Positions 1 through 11,180 of a stretch of DNA of 64,000 nt are shown here, in pieces. Origin of the DNA: Lactarius indigo. Its lineage: Eukaryota > Basidiomycota > Agaricomycetes > Russulales > Russulaceae. Location: NCBI GenBank assembly GCA_025766275.1, contig JAFKAC010000011.1:620001-684000 (forward strand). The letters are read 5' to 3'. Under the pieces are notes generated by a model. The model saw only the letters and a list, made by a program, of their open reading frames with translations, did not search any database and was not told the DNA's origin. A program made the position numbers and the translations under genes. Position 1 is the stretch's first letter, and the number at the start of each line of letters is the position of its first letter.

Positions 1-136
1 CACTACAACCACCACCAGTGATTGTATTTCGACCCGTTTTCCGCATGGGTCCGGGTCAACTGTCCGGTCCCAGTCCACATGCCAGTGCATATGGCGACCT
101 CACGGAGGAACGAGCAGTGGCAGGCCAGCGCGGGTT

Positions 137-2155
137 CTACTTTCCCACACGAGAACGCTCGCGCAGGAGGCCCCACTCCACCCACCATTCGTCCGCGGCA
201 TCAATCGCAAAGTAGCCCCACACCTCCATGATGTCCGCGAGCTCTGCGTCCGTTGGGCCGCTCTCCGACGATGGGGGTTCGGGCTCGTCGGCAGGGAGCG
301 CGGACCAACGGACCAGTCCGTCACGGACGCGTGGTGGGTTTGACAGCGCCACATCGGCGTTTTCGATCTCCAGCGCCGCGACCGCATCCGCGCGCCCCTT
401 GTGCAGATCCTGGTATGCGTACAGGAGCGTCGGGACCTGGTCCCGGCTCCGTAAGCGCGAGAATAACGTGCCGAGGATCGCTGCGTCCTCGAGCGCGAGG
501 CTGCAAGCGTAGGTCCTTCCGGGCTAGAACGCGCGGCCACCCAAAGTCAGAACAAGGATGAAGGTGGGAAACTCAGGCCTGCACGTACACCCTGTGGATG
601 CGCCGCTTCGCCGATGAGCACGATGCTTTCCGACTCGTCTACCCAACTCTCGAGCCGTGGCATCACAAGATACGATTGGCGCGACACAGGACCTGCATGG
701 TCAAGTAAGAAACGCAACCTGGGTGGGGATAGGGTATTTAGAGTTCGGCGGAGGCATCACGGGATCCACCGCCCACCTTGAGTCCATTTGCCCTTCCTTG
801 TATCTTATCGAGCTTAATGAAGTGGTTGGATTCCAGCTGTCGGGTGCACCTGGCCTTGAAACTGCTGCGGACTTCTTGAGATCTTCCCACCATACGTGAA
901 TGGCGAATTCCTGATGGCGTCGCTGGGAAAGGACGCCCCGGAATCGTCAGTTCTCCTCCCCCTCCAAGACGGTAGCAGAACTCACTACAGGATAGCCTAG
1001 GGTCCCAGAATAATAGCACCAATCAGCATACAGTAAAGGAGAGAAGAATTGCGGTGGTTTGTCGTCACCGGGATTGCGAAGATGGACGCACCTAGCACGG
1101 CACGCCCCTCGCCAGCCCAGAACAACCACCCGTCTGCGAGTTGTCTCAGAGGCACGTGTTTGCGAATATCAGACATTGGTATGCTGCCGGTGTATACACT
1201 TAACCCAGTCGGTGTCGGTTCTGGTTCTGCATCTTCGGTGACGGCTCGGCGTACGATGCTCCGCTGTCCATCGGCACCTACGATCACATCCGCATGGAGA
1301 ATCTCACCGGTCTTGAGCCTCACGCTTGGTCGCAACGTGCTAGGCCCGGCGATAGAGGTGCTTGTGCCATTTTCAGGCGGCGCTTCGGGCGCAGGCTCCA
1401 CTGATTCAACCGTCGCACCAAAAGTTACGCGGGCGCCTGCGGATAAAGCGAGGCGATGAAGAATTTCGAGTAAGTCCGCGTGCTGACCATCGTGGAATTC
1501 AGCGTTAAGCGGTGGATCGCGCCGGCGCGGCGGGCGGGCTTACGTGCATCGTGAGATATTCTGAGCCTAGCTCTTCAACAAGGTCCGCGTGCCATGCAGA
1601 CTGTCCTATTGATTTTCCCGTCTTCACTTTCGACCCCTACCAGTTAGCATTTGTCTCATCTGTGGCACCCATGCGCCACACGAGGCAAAACACAAAGACA
1701 CTCACTGTCGAGGATAGACGACGACGGGATGGTGGAAGCCTTTTGTGACACCTCTTTCTCGACTCCCCAGTATGATAGGATTCTCGTTGCGTTTGGAGGC
1801 AGTCGCACTCCCCCGGGACAACGCCTCAAGCTCCGCGCTTGCTCAAGCACACGTACGCGATGGCCTGATGCGGCCAACGCGTATGCAGCAGAAAGTCCGG
1901 CGATCCCTGGTGGAGAAGCAGCGAGTCGGTTATGAGCAAGTACCGAAGCGAATCGTGGGACGAACCACTGCCAACGACCAAGAAATCTAGGTGAACGTTG
2001 GCTTGCCTGAACACATCGTGAGCAGGCGCTGGTGTGTCGGGACCTTGGGAAGTGTATCGAAGGGCGCTGTTGGGCAACGAGCGGTCCCGGCGGTGGCTAC
2101 TACGAGGGTCGGTGTCCCTGTCGACGTCCCAGGCACGGGGTAATTGCTCCATCAT
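137..2155 (-). CDS. FAD-dependent aromatic monooxygenase (salicylate hydroxylase type)
   Basis: Flavoprotein monooxygenase expected to hydroxylate a phenolic or other aromatic substrate with FAD and NAD(P)H; the substrate cannot be read from sequence. Removing an intron at 1907-1965 joins the nucleotide-binding loop GSGIAGLSAAYALAASG, followed by VRVLEQA. The middle carries GADGQRSIVRRAV (near 1275), the DG motif of this family. Near 610 lies IVLIGEAAHPQG, matching the usual GDAAHP FAD/ribityl motif with Glu for Asp, and near 480 LALEDAAILG. The last exon ends ERSRVGK at 137. At least four introns are needed. The start is provisional: an in-frame ATG at 2155 gives an unusually long leader of about 45 residues, so a short upstream exon is possible. 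I could not close the junction between the AAHPQG and LALEDAA exons in frame with visible GT-AG sites. It may be mis-spliced in my model or carry an indel. Confidence 0.75.
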
Positions 2156-3332
2156 GTGAACCCGATTTTTGTTGGTTGGTTGTGTAGATGCGCAGTAGAA
2201 GACAGGCGAACGTGAGAACGGCACTTGAGATGCAGGAGGCAGTATTTATCGATTTGCCGCGAGCGAGTCCGCCGTGATGGACTTCTGTCTGGTCTTTTGG
2301 TCCTTGGATCCATAAGCGCGATTGACGCTGGCGGACTGTTCCTAACGTTCTTAAGCGTGTGCTCTGGCCGGGTTGAGCGGCACCGGAAGACGGCGAATCA
2401 GGCAGTGGGGGTAAGCATATGGCCCGAAGGCAGGCGAAAGGTACCCAAGAAGAAACCAGTGTGCGGACGCATTCGGCCTCCAAGCGAACGCCGCTACCCT
2501 GGAAAAACAGGAACAGGGCGAGAGCGCAGTTGCGGCATAAGCCAAGAAACACCGTGCAAGCTCGAGCTACTACCAAAGAGCCGAGCCGAAGAACTCGTGA
2601 CGTGCGGACAACAGACGAGTTGATACCCACGCAGAAATCGGGCCTTGTAGGCTCCAAAAAGAGACAAGAGCCTAGAAGGAGAATATGGACGATTCCGCAG
2701 AGGAGCTATACGTGGGTATGGAAGATAGGAAACCGTGATCGGCTTGCGGGTGTGGTGGTTGGCAGCGCTATCAAATTTCCAGTGGATCGGTCACTGGTTC
2801 GGACACTCGGGACTCGGCTCCACTGCAGAGCCAGGATACCGTCGTGGCGATCGAGCTCGATTGCAAGCCTAGCTCATCGGTCGGATCGATTGCTGTATCG
2901 GTACATACACTATATCCTGTTGCTCAGAGAATAGCCGAGCTACGTTCTCCATGCCAAAAACCGCGGAAGACCGGCATACGTCCTAGACATAAACAATCAA
3001 CCTTATCACATCCACCATGATGACGCGATGTTCTCAGAATGGGAGACAGACGCACCCAATCCTGGGACAAGACAAAAAAATAGTACAACAGTTACAACAC
3101 GTTTACAACGTTGTGTTGCAGCATCAAGTTTCACGGAGCCTGTTGATCTTCTTCGAGTCATGATCAGGTCAGATGATGGATTCAGTGGTGTGAGGATTAC
3201 TGATCACCCTTGCCTGGTGCACAATTTGTCAGTGACTCAGAGTCTCAATCACTGTTAGCACCACACGGACTCCGCAGTCTAATCCCACTAGAAGAAGATG
3301 CAGGAAGATGCAGCGTACACCCCCAATTCTTT
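2156..3332. other. Intergenic stretch without a recognised gene
   Basis: Open frames on both strands, including one of 185 codons on the minus strand at 2100-2657, overlap one another. They show no recognisable motif, domain or convincing splice pattern. I see only the facing 5' regions of the two monooxygenase genes. Confidence 0.5.
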
Positions 3333-4585
3333 ATGGCTTCTCTGTCCCCATTCTCAATCGCCGTCGTAGGCGCTGGCCTTGGCGGTCTCGTTCTTGCGCG
3401 TGTCCTCCAACTACATGGGCTCACCGTGAGCGTATTCGAGTACGAGCCCACATCCGCCTCTCGCACGCAGGGAGGCTCGCTCGACATGCACCCAGAATCG
3501 GGGCAGTATGCGTTAGAGATAGCGGGGCTGACGGCGCAGTTCCGCAAGCTCGCAGCGTCCCGAGGACGAGGAGGTGAAGATAACGGACAAACATGGCTCG
3601 ATCGCCCTCGAGGAAGTACCGCCACCACCCGCGGCCGAAGATCCTTCTTCTCCGGATGAGCGGGCACCCCCGCGTGGAGGCCGCCCGGAGATAGACCGCG
3701 GCCAGTTGCGTCAGCTGCTACTCGATTCGTTGCATCCGGGCACGGTACACTGGGACCACGGCGTCCAGTCCGTGCAACTCTCAGACGACGACGACGATAA
3801 AGTTTCTATCATCTTCACACGGCCCACTTCCTCCCCAAAAAAAGTTCGACGTCGTCGTCGGCGCAGACGGCGCGTGGTCGCGTGTACGTCCATTCTTGTC
3901 GCCCGCGCAGCCGACCTACACCGGCGTGACCCTCGTAGAGGGCTATCTAGCGCTGGATGCCGCCGCCGACTCCGACACTGACGCTACAAGAGGCTGCGAA
4001 GCTCGTCGGCCGCGGGACGCTCTTCGCGGTTAGCGATAGCAAGGGGATCATCGCGCAGCGCAACAGCGGCGGCGTGGTGCGCGTCTACGCAACGTTGCGC
4101 GTTCCTCTTGGCACGTTCGACGCCGCAGCGGCGCAGCAGGACACGCGGGCTGCTCCGCTGCGGACGTGCTTGCGGCATTTTGACGGCTGGGCACCGCAGC
4201 TCCGTGCGCTCATCGACACGCCTGGAACCACGGGCTTCGTCACGCGCCCGTTCTGGGCGCTGCCGTCTGGGCACAAGTGGGAGACCGCGCCGGGCGGGCG
4301 CGTCACGCTGCTTGGCGACGCCGCGCATTTGATGGTGCCGTTTGCAGGCGCGGGTGCAAATCTTCGCCATGGCGGACGGTGCTGACCTCGGGCTTGCACT
4401 CGCCAAAGCGAAGACACCAGCAGAGCTCGCAGTGCGCGTCCGGGAGTACGAAGCCACGATGCAGGAGCGCGGTAAGGGAGACTGGGAGCTGTCTATGCGT
4501 AATATGGATGCGTTTTTGTGCTGATGATGCACCAGCCGCGGCGGTTGCGGCTGTCCAGAAGACGAGGGAGCAGAAAGCACATTAG
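3333..4585 (+). pseudogene. TetX-like FAD monooxygenase broken by five +1 frameshifts
   Basis: Flavin monooxygenase of the TetX/kynurenine-monooxygenase-like group. Starting at ATG 3333, the FAD loop VVGAGLGGLVLARVLQLHG appears, then a RPEIDRGQLRQLLL block (about 3690), GADGAWSRVR (about 3860), LVGRGTLFAVSDSKG (about 4000) and GDAAHLMVPFAGAGANL (about 4315). AMADGADLGLALA (about 4370) and a C-terminus ending REQKAH at 4585 follow. These blocks are in correct family order but lie in successive reading frames. Shifts are needed near 3548, 3840 (inside an A7 run), 3975, 4364 and 4512 (inside a T5 run), and each is one extra base. No GT-AG intron fits these points. Apart from the shifts the frames lack stops and all signature residues are kept. 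That suggests very recent inactivation or sequence error rather than old decay. Confidence 0.75.
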
Positions 4586-4801
4586 CAGTGGTCCACGCAG
4601 GGCGTGCCCGAATCTTTAAATTGTTGGAAGCAACCACGCATGTCGGGTAAATTAGTAAAGCAGGTAGAGCTAACTAGTAGATAGACAAGATTTTGGGTGT
4701 CAGAATTGATCTATACGATACGATTGTTGTTGCCTTTATGACCCGGCAAAAAGAATGAGTGCTATAGGATACCGCGTATCAGAACAGGGCCACAGTGTAC
4801 T

Positions 4802-6125
4802 CTACCGGTCCACGTATAACTGCTCCTTGATAACCCAAGGCGTATCGTACCACATCCGCTTCTCAAACAACAGGTGCTCGACGACACGCTTCGGCTCTGT
4901 CGACGATGCGACCCCACGTCTGGTCAGGGATTGAACGGTCTCGAAGCGCGCAAGCACGTTCACATAAAGAGGGTTGCCAGTGCGCAGCGGCTGTAAACCG
5001 AGGTGGCCGTCGATGGCGCGGATGCTGACAATGCACACAGGCGAGGGCTGTGATACCAAGCGCCACCTATAAGCCGTGTTGCTCCCAGTAGGATGTAGAC
5101 TCCGTAGCTTCCCGATAGCGGACTTGGCGTATTCACCGGTGGTCAATGATGCAATCGTTTTAGAGTCGCCGCTGGAAATGGGCATTAGTGGGAATTGATT
5201 GATGACGCAAAAGGGGGACGAGATAAAAATTCACTCGGCGATGGCATTGTTTATGCGCTTGTAATTTTCAAGAATGATGCCGCGCAATGGTGCGACCCAG
5301 GCATCGTCCTTCGAGGATTTGGTCTGGAAAATCTGGAAGGAACGGGCAGAGAATGTTTCCCGTCCAGGAAACGCATTTTCTTGAGCGAGTCTACGCATAC
5401 TGTATATGGTTAGTAAGTCTGACTTCTTTTTGGACGAGAAGAAGCACCCAAGAGATGGGATGGCTCAAAGAAGCACGTTGTGAGTGCGTAGGCGATCCTC
5501 CAGGAACTAGGAACTTGACCTAGTACAGAAGCGGAAGGAAAGCTGCGCACCTCGAAACATTTTTTAGAAAGTTCAAGAAATTATCTCGAAGGAGTGCAAG
5601 GTGATCGCCGAAGGTGGCGTTCTCCACTCGCGCAGGAAATGACGGAATGTGAACATCTTCGTCAACGTACGAAGGTCCGGTGTTCGGGATTCTTGTGAGC
5701 CAATAGTGCGTCTAACAGAGGCGATATACATACACACCTAGTGTTTCCAAAGGGAGAGACCACATGTCGATTGTTGACTCACTTTCATCACGGACAGCAC
5801 GATGGAACCTCGCTAGCGATTCGTCTTCAGACTCCTGGGTTTTAAAATTCTTCGACTTTGAAAGAGTGGCCATTCCTCGCTTTGGCACTTGGGAAAGTGC
5901 TGGTGTTGGCCACGGAGTAGGTTTGAGGTAAGGGTGCGACGCGGACGGCGAAGATAATGACCATATTAAAGAAGACACGATCGGTCTACGATGTGCTGGG
6001 GGAATAGGCAGCGCTGACTGCCATGCGCGCAGGCCTTGAGCCGAGTGTTGAGCCGCTCTGGCCGCCATGACCGTGAACTGAGCTTGACCTGGCGTTGCAT
6101 TGACTTTGGGGAAGAATCCAACCAC
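4802..6125 (-). CDS. Mitochondrial mL45/MBA1-like protein (Tim44-like fold)
   Basis: Probable mitochondrial large-subunit ribosomal protein mL45 or its MBA1 relative, which holds the ribosome at the inner membrane during insertion of mitochondrially encoded proteins. The last exon (4802-5185 region) carries the Tim44-like segment: YRWRLVSQPSPVCIVSIRAI, GHLGLQPLRTGNPLYVNVLA and, at the end, LLFEKRMWYDTPWVIKEQLY. Upstream exons hold a MRRLAQENAFPGRETF block (near 5390) and HIPSFPARVENATFGDHL (near 5650). The first exon is arginine/serine/proline-rich with an amphipathic, presequence-like start. Either the ATG at 6125 or the one at 6068 (MAARAAQHSAQG) could be used; the latter gives the more typical targeting peptide. 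It is divergent from the MIX17-like gene, with only about 90-145 bases between starts. The family call is from memory of conserved blocks. Confidence 0.7.
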
Positions 6126-6211
6126 GTGACATTTTCACACGGCTTCCTTCCGAAACCATTCGCGTCGCTCGGCTTCACGCTTTCCAGTCGTCAACTTCAA
6201 CTCAAACCACG

Positions 6212-6785
6212 ATGCCCGTGAGTTACTCACCAAGTCATAACCATACGAGAGAGCTCATGTATATCCCAACAGCGCCAGTCTCGTTCTTCCCGTCCCACGA
6301 CCTCTCGTCCCGCCGCTGCGCCTGCCAGCGCACCCTCCCGTGGTGCCTCCACAGCGGCCTATCCCGCCCAGCACGCACCCCCAGCGCCAGCACCACCCGC
6401 ACACACCTGCTGCCCCGCCACAGGCGCAGGCCTCTAGTGGTCCCGGTATGCTCGCGCAGATGGCAGCCACCGCGGGCTCCGTTGCTGTCGGTTCGACTAT
6501 CGGCCACGGCATCTCATCTATGCTCTTTGGTGGCAGCCGCTCTGAAGCAGCGCCAGCTGAGCAGCAGCACCAAGCAGCTCCCCAGCAAAACACGTCTTCC
6601 TTCTCGACGAATTGCGAGGGGCAGGCGAAGGAGTTCTCCAAGTGTATTGAGAAGGCCGACTTGCAGAGCTGCTCATGGTACCTCGAACAGCTCAAGGCTG
6701 TGAGCATTTGCCCTTTATGATCTGTGTTCTGATTCTTACCGGTTTTTTGGTCCCCTAGTGCCAGGCAGCTGCCTCTCAATACTGA
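6212..6785 (+). CDS. MIX17/CHCHD2-10-like twin-CX9C mitochondrial protein, apparent frameshift
   Basis: Intermembrane-space protein of the MIX17 (CHCHD2/CHCHD10) family, imported and oxidised by MIA40. Exon 1 is only ATG-CCC (6212-6217), followed by an intron at 6218-6272. A basic, Ser/Pro/Ala-rich presequence (RQSRSSRPTTSRPAAAP) follows, then the hydrophobic glycine-rich centre MLAQMAATAGSVAVGSTIGH. The CHCH domain has CEGQAKEFSKC and, across the last intron, CSWYLEQLKAC, both CX9C pairs, ending at 6785. The presequence is in frame 0 and the central and CHCH parts in frame 1. They join only if one extra base lies near 6400, in the proline-rich stretch. That is the same +1 kind of shift as in the neighbouring TetX-like gene, so a sequence error is a live possibility. 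Confidence 0.75.
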
Positions 6786-8703
6786 TCGGATAGATACCTG
6801 AGCCTGCTTGCTCGGATTTGGGATCTATTACTCGTAGTGTGTGGTCATTTTGTACATGTCCAGTAGAATGCCATGACGCTAGTTCCCCACTCATTCTTTC
6901 CGTGATACCGCGACCTCCGCGGATATTCGCAAAATACTGAAATATGTACACTCCTCCCATATTTCAAATCCCAAGTATGTGAGGCAAATGACGTGTCGCC
7001 GCCTAGACCTTCTCGATAGGCGATATGCTCACCGTTTAACCTAAGAAGCCGACTACGGGGCATGGCTTATTCTACTTCTGCTGAAATTCCGTCCCCCCTC
7101 GCGTTGAATGGCAGGCGGGTATACGCGGTACGACTGGCATGCGGCCGCTTTGACGCACCGTAGCGCTCGTCGGTCACCATATGGGTACCATGAAAAGGGC
7201 ACATATGACGAATGTGCCAGCGGCGTCCGTGGACCCACCCGACCAAACGGAGACGGGGTAGCATGTGTATATGACGCTGACGTCAGTGCAACCCGCCGGC
7301 GATGACTTCCGCCCGTGTTGAAGACGCGTGGACGTGGGCGCACTCGGGTGCAATAGACTCCCGAAAAGGGCCGATTGGAAGGGTGATGCTGAGACCGAAA
7401 AGCCCGAGAGCCCTGTAAATTTGGTGCGAATGGTGAACTACTCTATGGTCTGCCACGTTGCACGCCAGACGTCTGATTTCGACATGGGGTTAAAAAGAGC
7501 GCTTCTTTAGAACGCGCGAAACAAGGGTACTTGAGAATACGCACCCTACCCCGATCCACAGTATAGGTACCCCGACTCACTTTGCCAATTTCGGAAGACG
7601 TTTCCTTGCCACACGATCAAGCGCACGACAGCAAAACCGACATAGCGGATTTCGGCCCGGAGCCAAAGGCCCGGCCCATACTGCGTCATTCGTGAATATC
7701 ATGAATCCGTTTACGATGTCCTTTGGAGTCCACATGCGTAAAAGGTATCGCGTCCACGGGGACCACGTCTTCGTCCGACTGCGGATTGTGATTTTTTAAA
7801 CGAGAAACACTTCAGCAACCTTACCGCCACATGTCTGTCCTGACAGAAAGCGCTGCTCTGATTTTCGGAGAAGGACCGTTCCGCAAAGAACGGAAAATAC
7901 GAAACAAGAGGCTCGTATTGAGCTGTGCCACGTACTATTACCCAAGGCGCACTAGCAGCGATTTCGAAAAGAAAAAGAAAAATTGCGCGCCGCATGATTG
8001 CTATATCGCGGTCGATCCGGATACATTCTCGACGTAGCGTGCGCTAGCTAAGCAAAGGCTACGTATGCTTTGACCATTTCGTTTCATTCCTCCTCGGTCA
8101 ATGATACCGAAGAGCTTGGCCGAGGGCCAATTGCAGCGAACAGTTCCATACTTTACTGTATCTGCAAATGAACGCCGTTCAAGGATGGCGAGGGTACGTT
8201 AGTCCGAAGTTCTACTATATATTTACCGTTATGAGAACCGGATCCGTCCAAGATAAAAGAAATGGCACCTCAAGTTCACTGTTCAAGCTCCAGGCCCCAG
8301 CCGTCAAGCTTCAAGGTCAAAGTTCACAAAGGTTTCAAAACTTGTTTCAAAATTTTTTTTTCAAAGTTCACAAGTAGTCTGTAGCTTGAATTTTTTTGAA
8401 TTTGAAACCTGGATGTCCGAAGGACGAGCCCTCTAGGTCTTTCCCGACGTCTTTAAGGTACGTGATAACAAAGGAGGTCTCTCCACTGCTCCGGGTACCA
8501 AGCCTCTTCCGTTTTCCCGAGTCTGGGCCCTCGAACAAAGAATGTAGGGTCTGTCCCTGAAGGGCCTGAAGCTTGAAGAATGCAGTTGAAGAATGCAGTT
8601 GGTCGAGACACGCGTCTCTACTTAGACCTAGTCAGGCCAGGCGGGGACCGAAGCCGCTATCAGAAGCTTTGTCCATCGCATGATCATACAGCAACAAATA
8701 CGC
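6786..8703. other. Gene-poor stretch with a TTCAA-rich tract
   Basis: No frame in this 1.9 kb shows a recognisable domain or consistent exon pattern. It contains a low-complexity tract around 8265-8400 built from TTCAA/TTCACAA variants with two T runs. A short tandem duplication (GAAGAATGCAGTT twice) lies near 8575-8600. A decayed repeat is likely but I cannot name it. Confidence 0.4.
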
Positions 8704-10605
8704 CTAGTACACGTTGGCTACATGCCGCCCGTTCACGCGAGTCAGTAATTCTTGTACGCCGAGAAGCACACGTGCACTGCACCACGTGCCAAAACCATCT
8801 ACGTCTAATCCATATGTCTCCCCTCGAACACCGGCGATGCTGCGCCACTCCGGCTGAATTCCGAACCAGAGCTCGAGGCCACGGTCGATGACCCGGAACT
8901 CGATGCGCGGCTCATGTCTTTCAGTGCTATCGCGGTGCCCAGACGGTGCGTTGGCAGCGGGTGCTTCGGTAGTGGCGGCGGGGGCAGCGTTACATCATAC
9001 TCGACTGTGCGATGGATCGCCACCCTTAAGTCTTGTCCATCGTAGAGAATACGTGGTGCATTGGTTGCGGGGACACGCCGTCGTGGCGGAGGGTAGCTTT
9101 CATGGTCACTGAGGTCACGGAGATCGGGACGTGAGCTTCCCAGCAGCAGAAAGGAGAGGAGTTCGTTTACTTGGTGATGTATTGGAAGAGAATGCGGTAA
9201 GCACGCGAAGCGGTGATAACCCTACGTCCCGCCCGGGTTAGGTTAGTAGGGAGGGGAGGGTGGTAGAAAACTGCGCACGTGAGTGTCACTATTCAGCACA
9301 GCGGGGAGCGAAAGTTGGTCACGTCAATGAAGATACAGGATAGTGGGTACGAACTATGTGGCACTTGGAACATCTGTGTAGATATTAGTGATAACGCCAG
9401 TGGGAGCAAGAGCATATAGATGTCGGCGCACCAGGTTCCAGTGTTCTACGAGACCAGTTTAAGTTCAATGTAACGTTTTACTGAAAACACGTACCATTCA
9501 CGCCTCGAAAACTCAATGCCTGAGCAACGTCTCACTGTGAGGACAGGATAGCCTTGAGAAGAAATGACATACAATGGAAGGCAACTCCGTCAAGATCCAG
9601 GCGAGGATCCACCACAGACCCTGGATATAGAGCATGTTCCACAGACGTGTCGAATTTTTCTTGTGAAGTACACCAGAGAACATGATACAAAGCAAAGTCA
9701 AGTCTTGAATAAAGTTGATCAGAATGCTCCACCGGAAATCCGACGTGCCGTCGATCGGGCAATACTTCGTAGAAGAGGACCAACGTGAATAGCCCTGGGG
9801 ACAAGATCGTCATCGTACCTCGGGGATTCGGACATAATGACACCTACCCTTGTCGTCGCTTTGCGGAGAATATGTAAGTGTTGAGTACCTCAATGCTCGG
9901 AGGTGACTATGCGCATACCGTAAATCGAGCCACCTAAATTAGCAAACCATACCGTGCTGGCGATGACGATAACTTTTCTATCGCGTGCCCATAGGGCGAC
10001 TCTGCGTGACAGCTGCTTCAATTGCTAGTGGAGAATTTAAAATCAAATGACTAACCCTCGGAGCACAAGAAGCAGAGACGCAAATACACCAGAAGACCAC
10101 GAAGTGGCCTATCGCTTGTCAGCCCCTTGCGTCTGCCGGGTGAAATGAAGTACAAACCAGCACTACTCTAAACCAAACCTGCAGAGAAATGCAAGGTGTT
10201 AGGAGACACGGAAAGGAACCGGTGTGTATGCTCACGTCGCAGTCATAAGGTGTCGTGACATCGAAGCCGACCATCATGGTGACAAGACAAGCGAGGGCCA
10301 GTGCCCTTGCCACGAGATAGACGAGAAAGGACCATCGCCAGTGTCGCTGCCCAGTGTATATCTCCCACTCGAAGTCTAGATTGGTGACGTACTCCCATCT
10401 ATATGCAGCAAACCGGTGATCAGAGCACGTTGAGAGATGATCGCACTACGTACACATAGACGCCGGCAAATACATGAACCAACTTTACAAGGTGAGCTTT
10501 CGGAAGGTCGGTTAAACGTTCCGGTATGATGTGTGAGTGACGAGTCTGATGGCTCACCATAAGCAACGGGCTCGTTGTTCAGAAACATACCCAGTTACAG
10601 CCCAT
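8704..10605 (-). CDS. Multi-pass membrane protein of an Agaricomycete-expanded family
   Basis: Membrane protein with an expected seven or so helices, from a family I recall as abundant in Agaricomycetes and without assigned function. Minus-strand exons in order: LVKLVHVFAGVYV joined across an intron to WEYVTNLDFEWEIYTGQ (about 10370), YLVARALALACLVTMMVGF (about 10300) and a helix GVFASLLLVLRG (about 10075). Then come RVALWARDRKVIVIASTVWF (about 9995), LTLLCIMFSGVL (about 9700) and LWNMLYIQGLWWILAWILTE (about 9620). These match the family's usual order, ending in the RQG-like motif (here IQG). A hydrophilic tail with FRVIDRGLELWFGIQPEW ends at a stop at 8704. The start is not resolved: ATG at 10605 followed by a GTATGT donor is one option. 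Exon ends within 9150-9500 are uncertain. Confidence 0.55.
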
Positions 10606-11180
10606 AAGAAGGCCCAGGTTGAGGGTGGCAGGACCTAGGATAAAGGGAAGGGCGGAAGTGTATCACTCGCAATGGACGGATAATGCAGAGGGTACAGAGG
10701 AGATTGTGGTCAAGAGACGCTATGACCGATTGCCATGCTTATGAGGCCAAACGCAGGCCTGACGTAGTGTGGTGGCTGGGCACGGAGATTGAGCGTGGAG
10801 TGTTGTTGTCGTGCGGAGATGTGTGAGGCCTCCAGAAACGAGCGCTCGTGATGATCCGGGCATGATCCGGGCAGGACGAGCAGTGGTTCATCGTAGATGG
10901 TCACGTTATCGCTCATTTAAGGTGCCTTTCAACCCTTTCAACCCGAATGTATCCGCTAACCTACCTCAGATCGTAACTACAGCACCTACACCCGCGGATT
11001 TCCCCCCAGAGACCGACCCGACGCACGAGGTTAAAGTACGATACCGTAACAGTGAGTAAATAACCCGAGAGAGTATATATGTACCTCAGGAACCTTAAAA
11101 CGAACAGTGTTATATTGACCTTGAAATTCATTGGCAACAACCGAGTGGTTGTTCGCACCGGGTCTTGACGAACTCTCTCA
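10606..11180. other. Intergenic region upstream of the SPX-EXS gene
   Basis: Small overlapping frames only, with no supported gene. It lies between two divergently read genes and probably holds both promoters. I see no clear TATA element within 60 bases of the 11181 start. Confidence 0.4.

Noticed and set aside
2100..2657. Minus-strand frame of 185 codons upstream of the first monooxygenase
   Set aside because: No motif, biased Cys/Leu/Ser content typical of a chance frame, and it overlaps the probable 5' end of the real gene.
3333..4585. Reading the TetX-like gene as a normal multi-intron gene
   Set aside because: No GT-AG pair fits at four of the five frame changes, and the family alignment leaves no extra residues to remove. 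Single extra bases explain it better.
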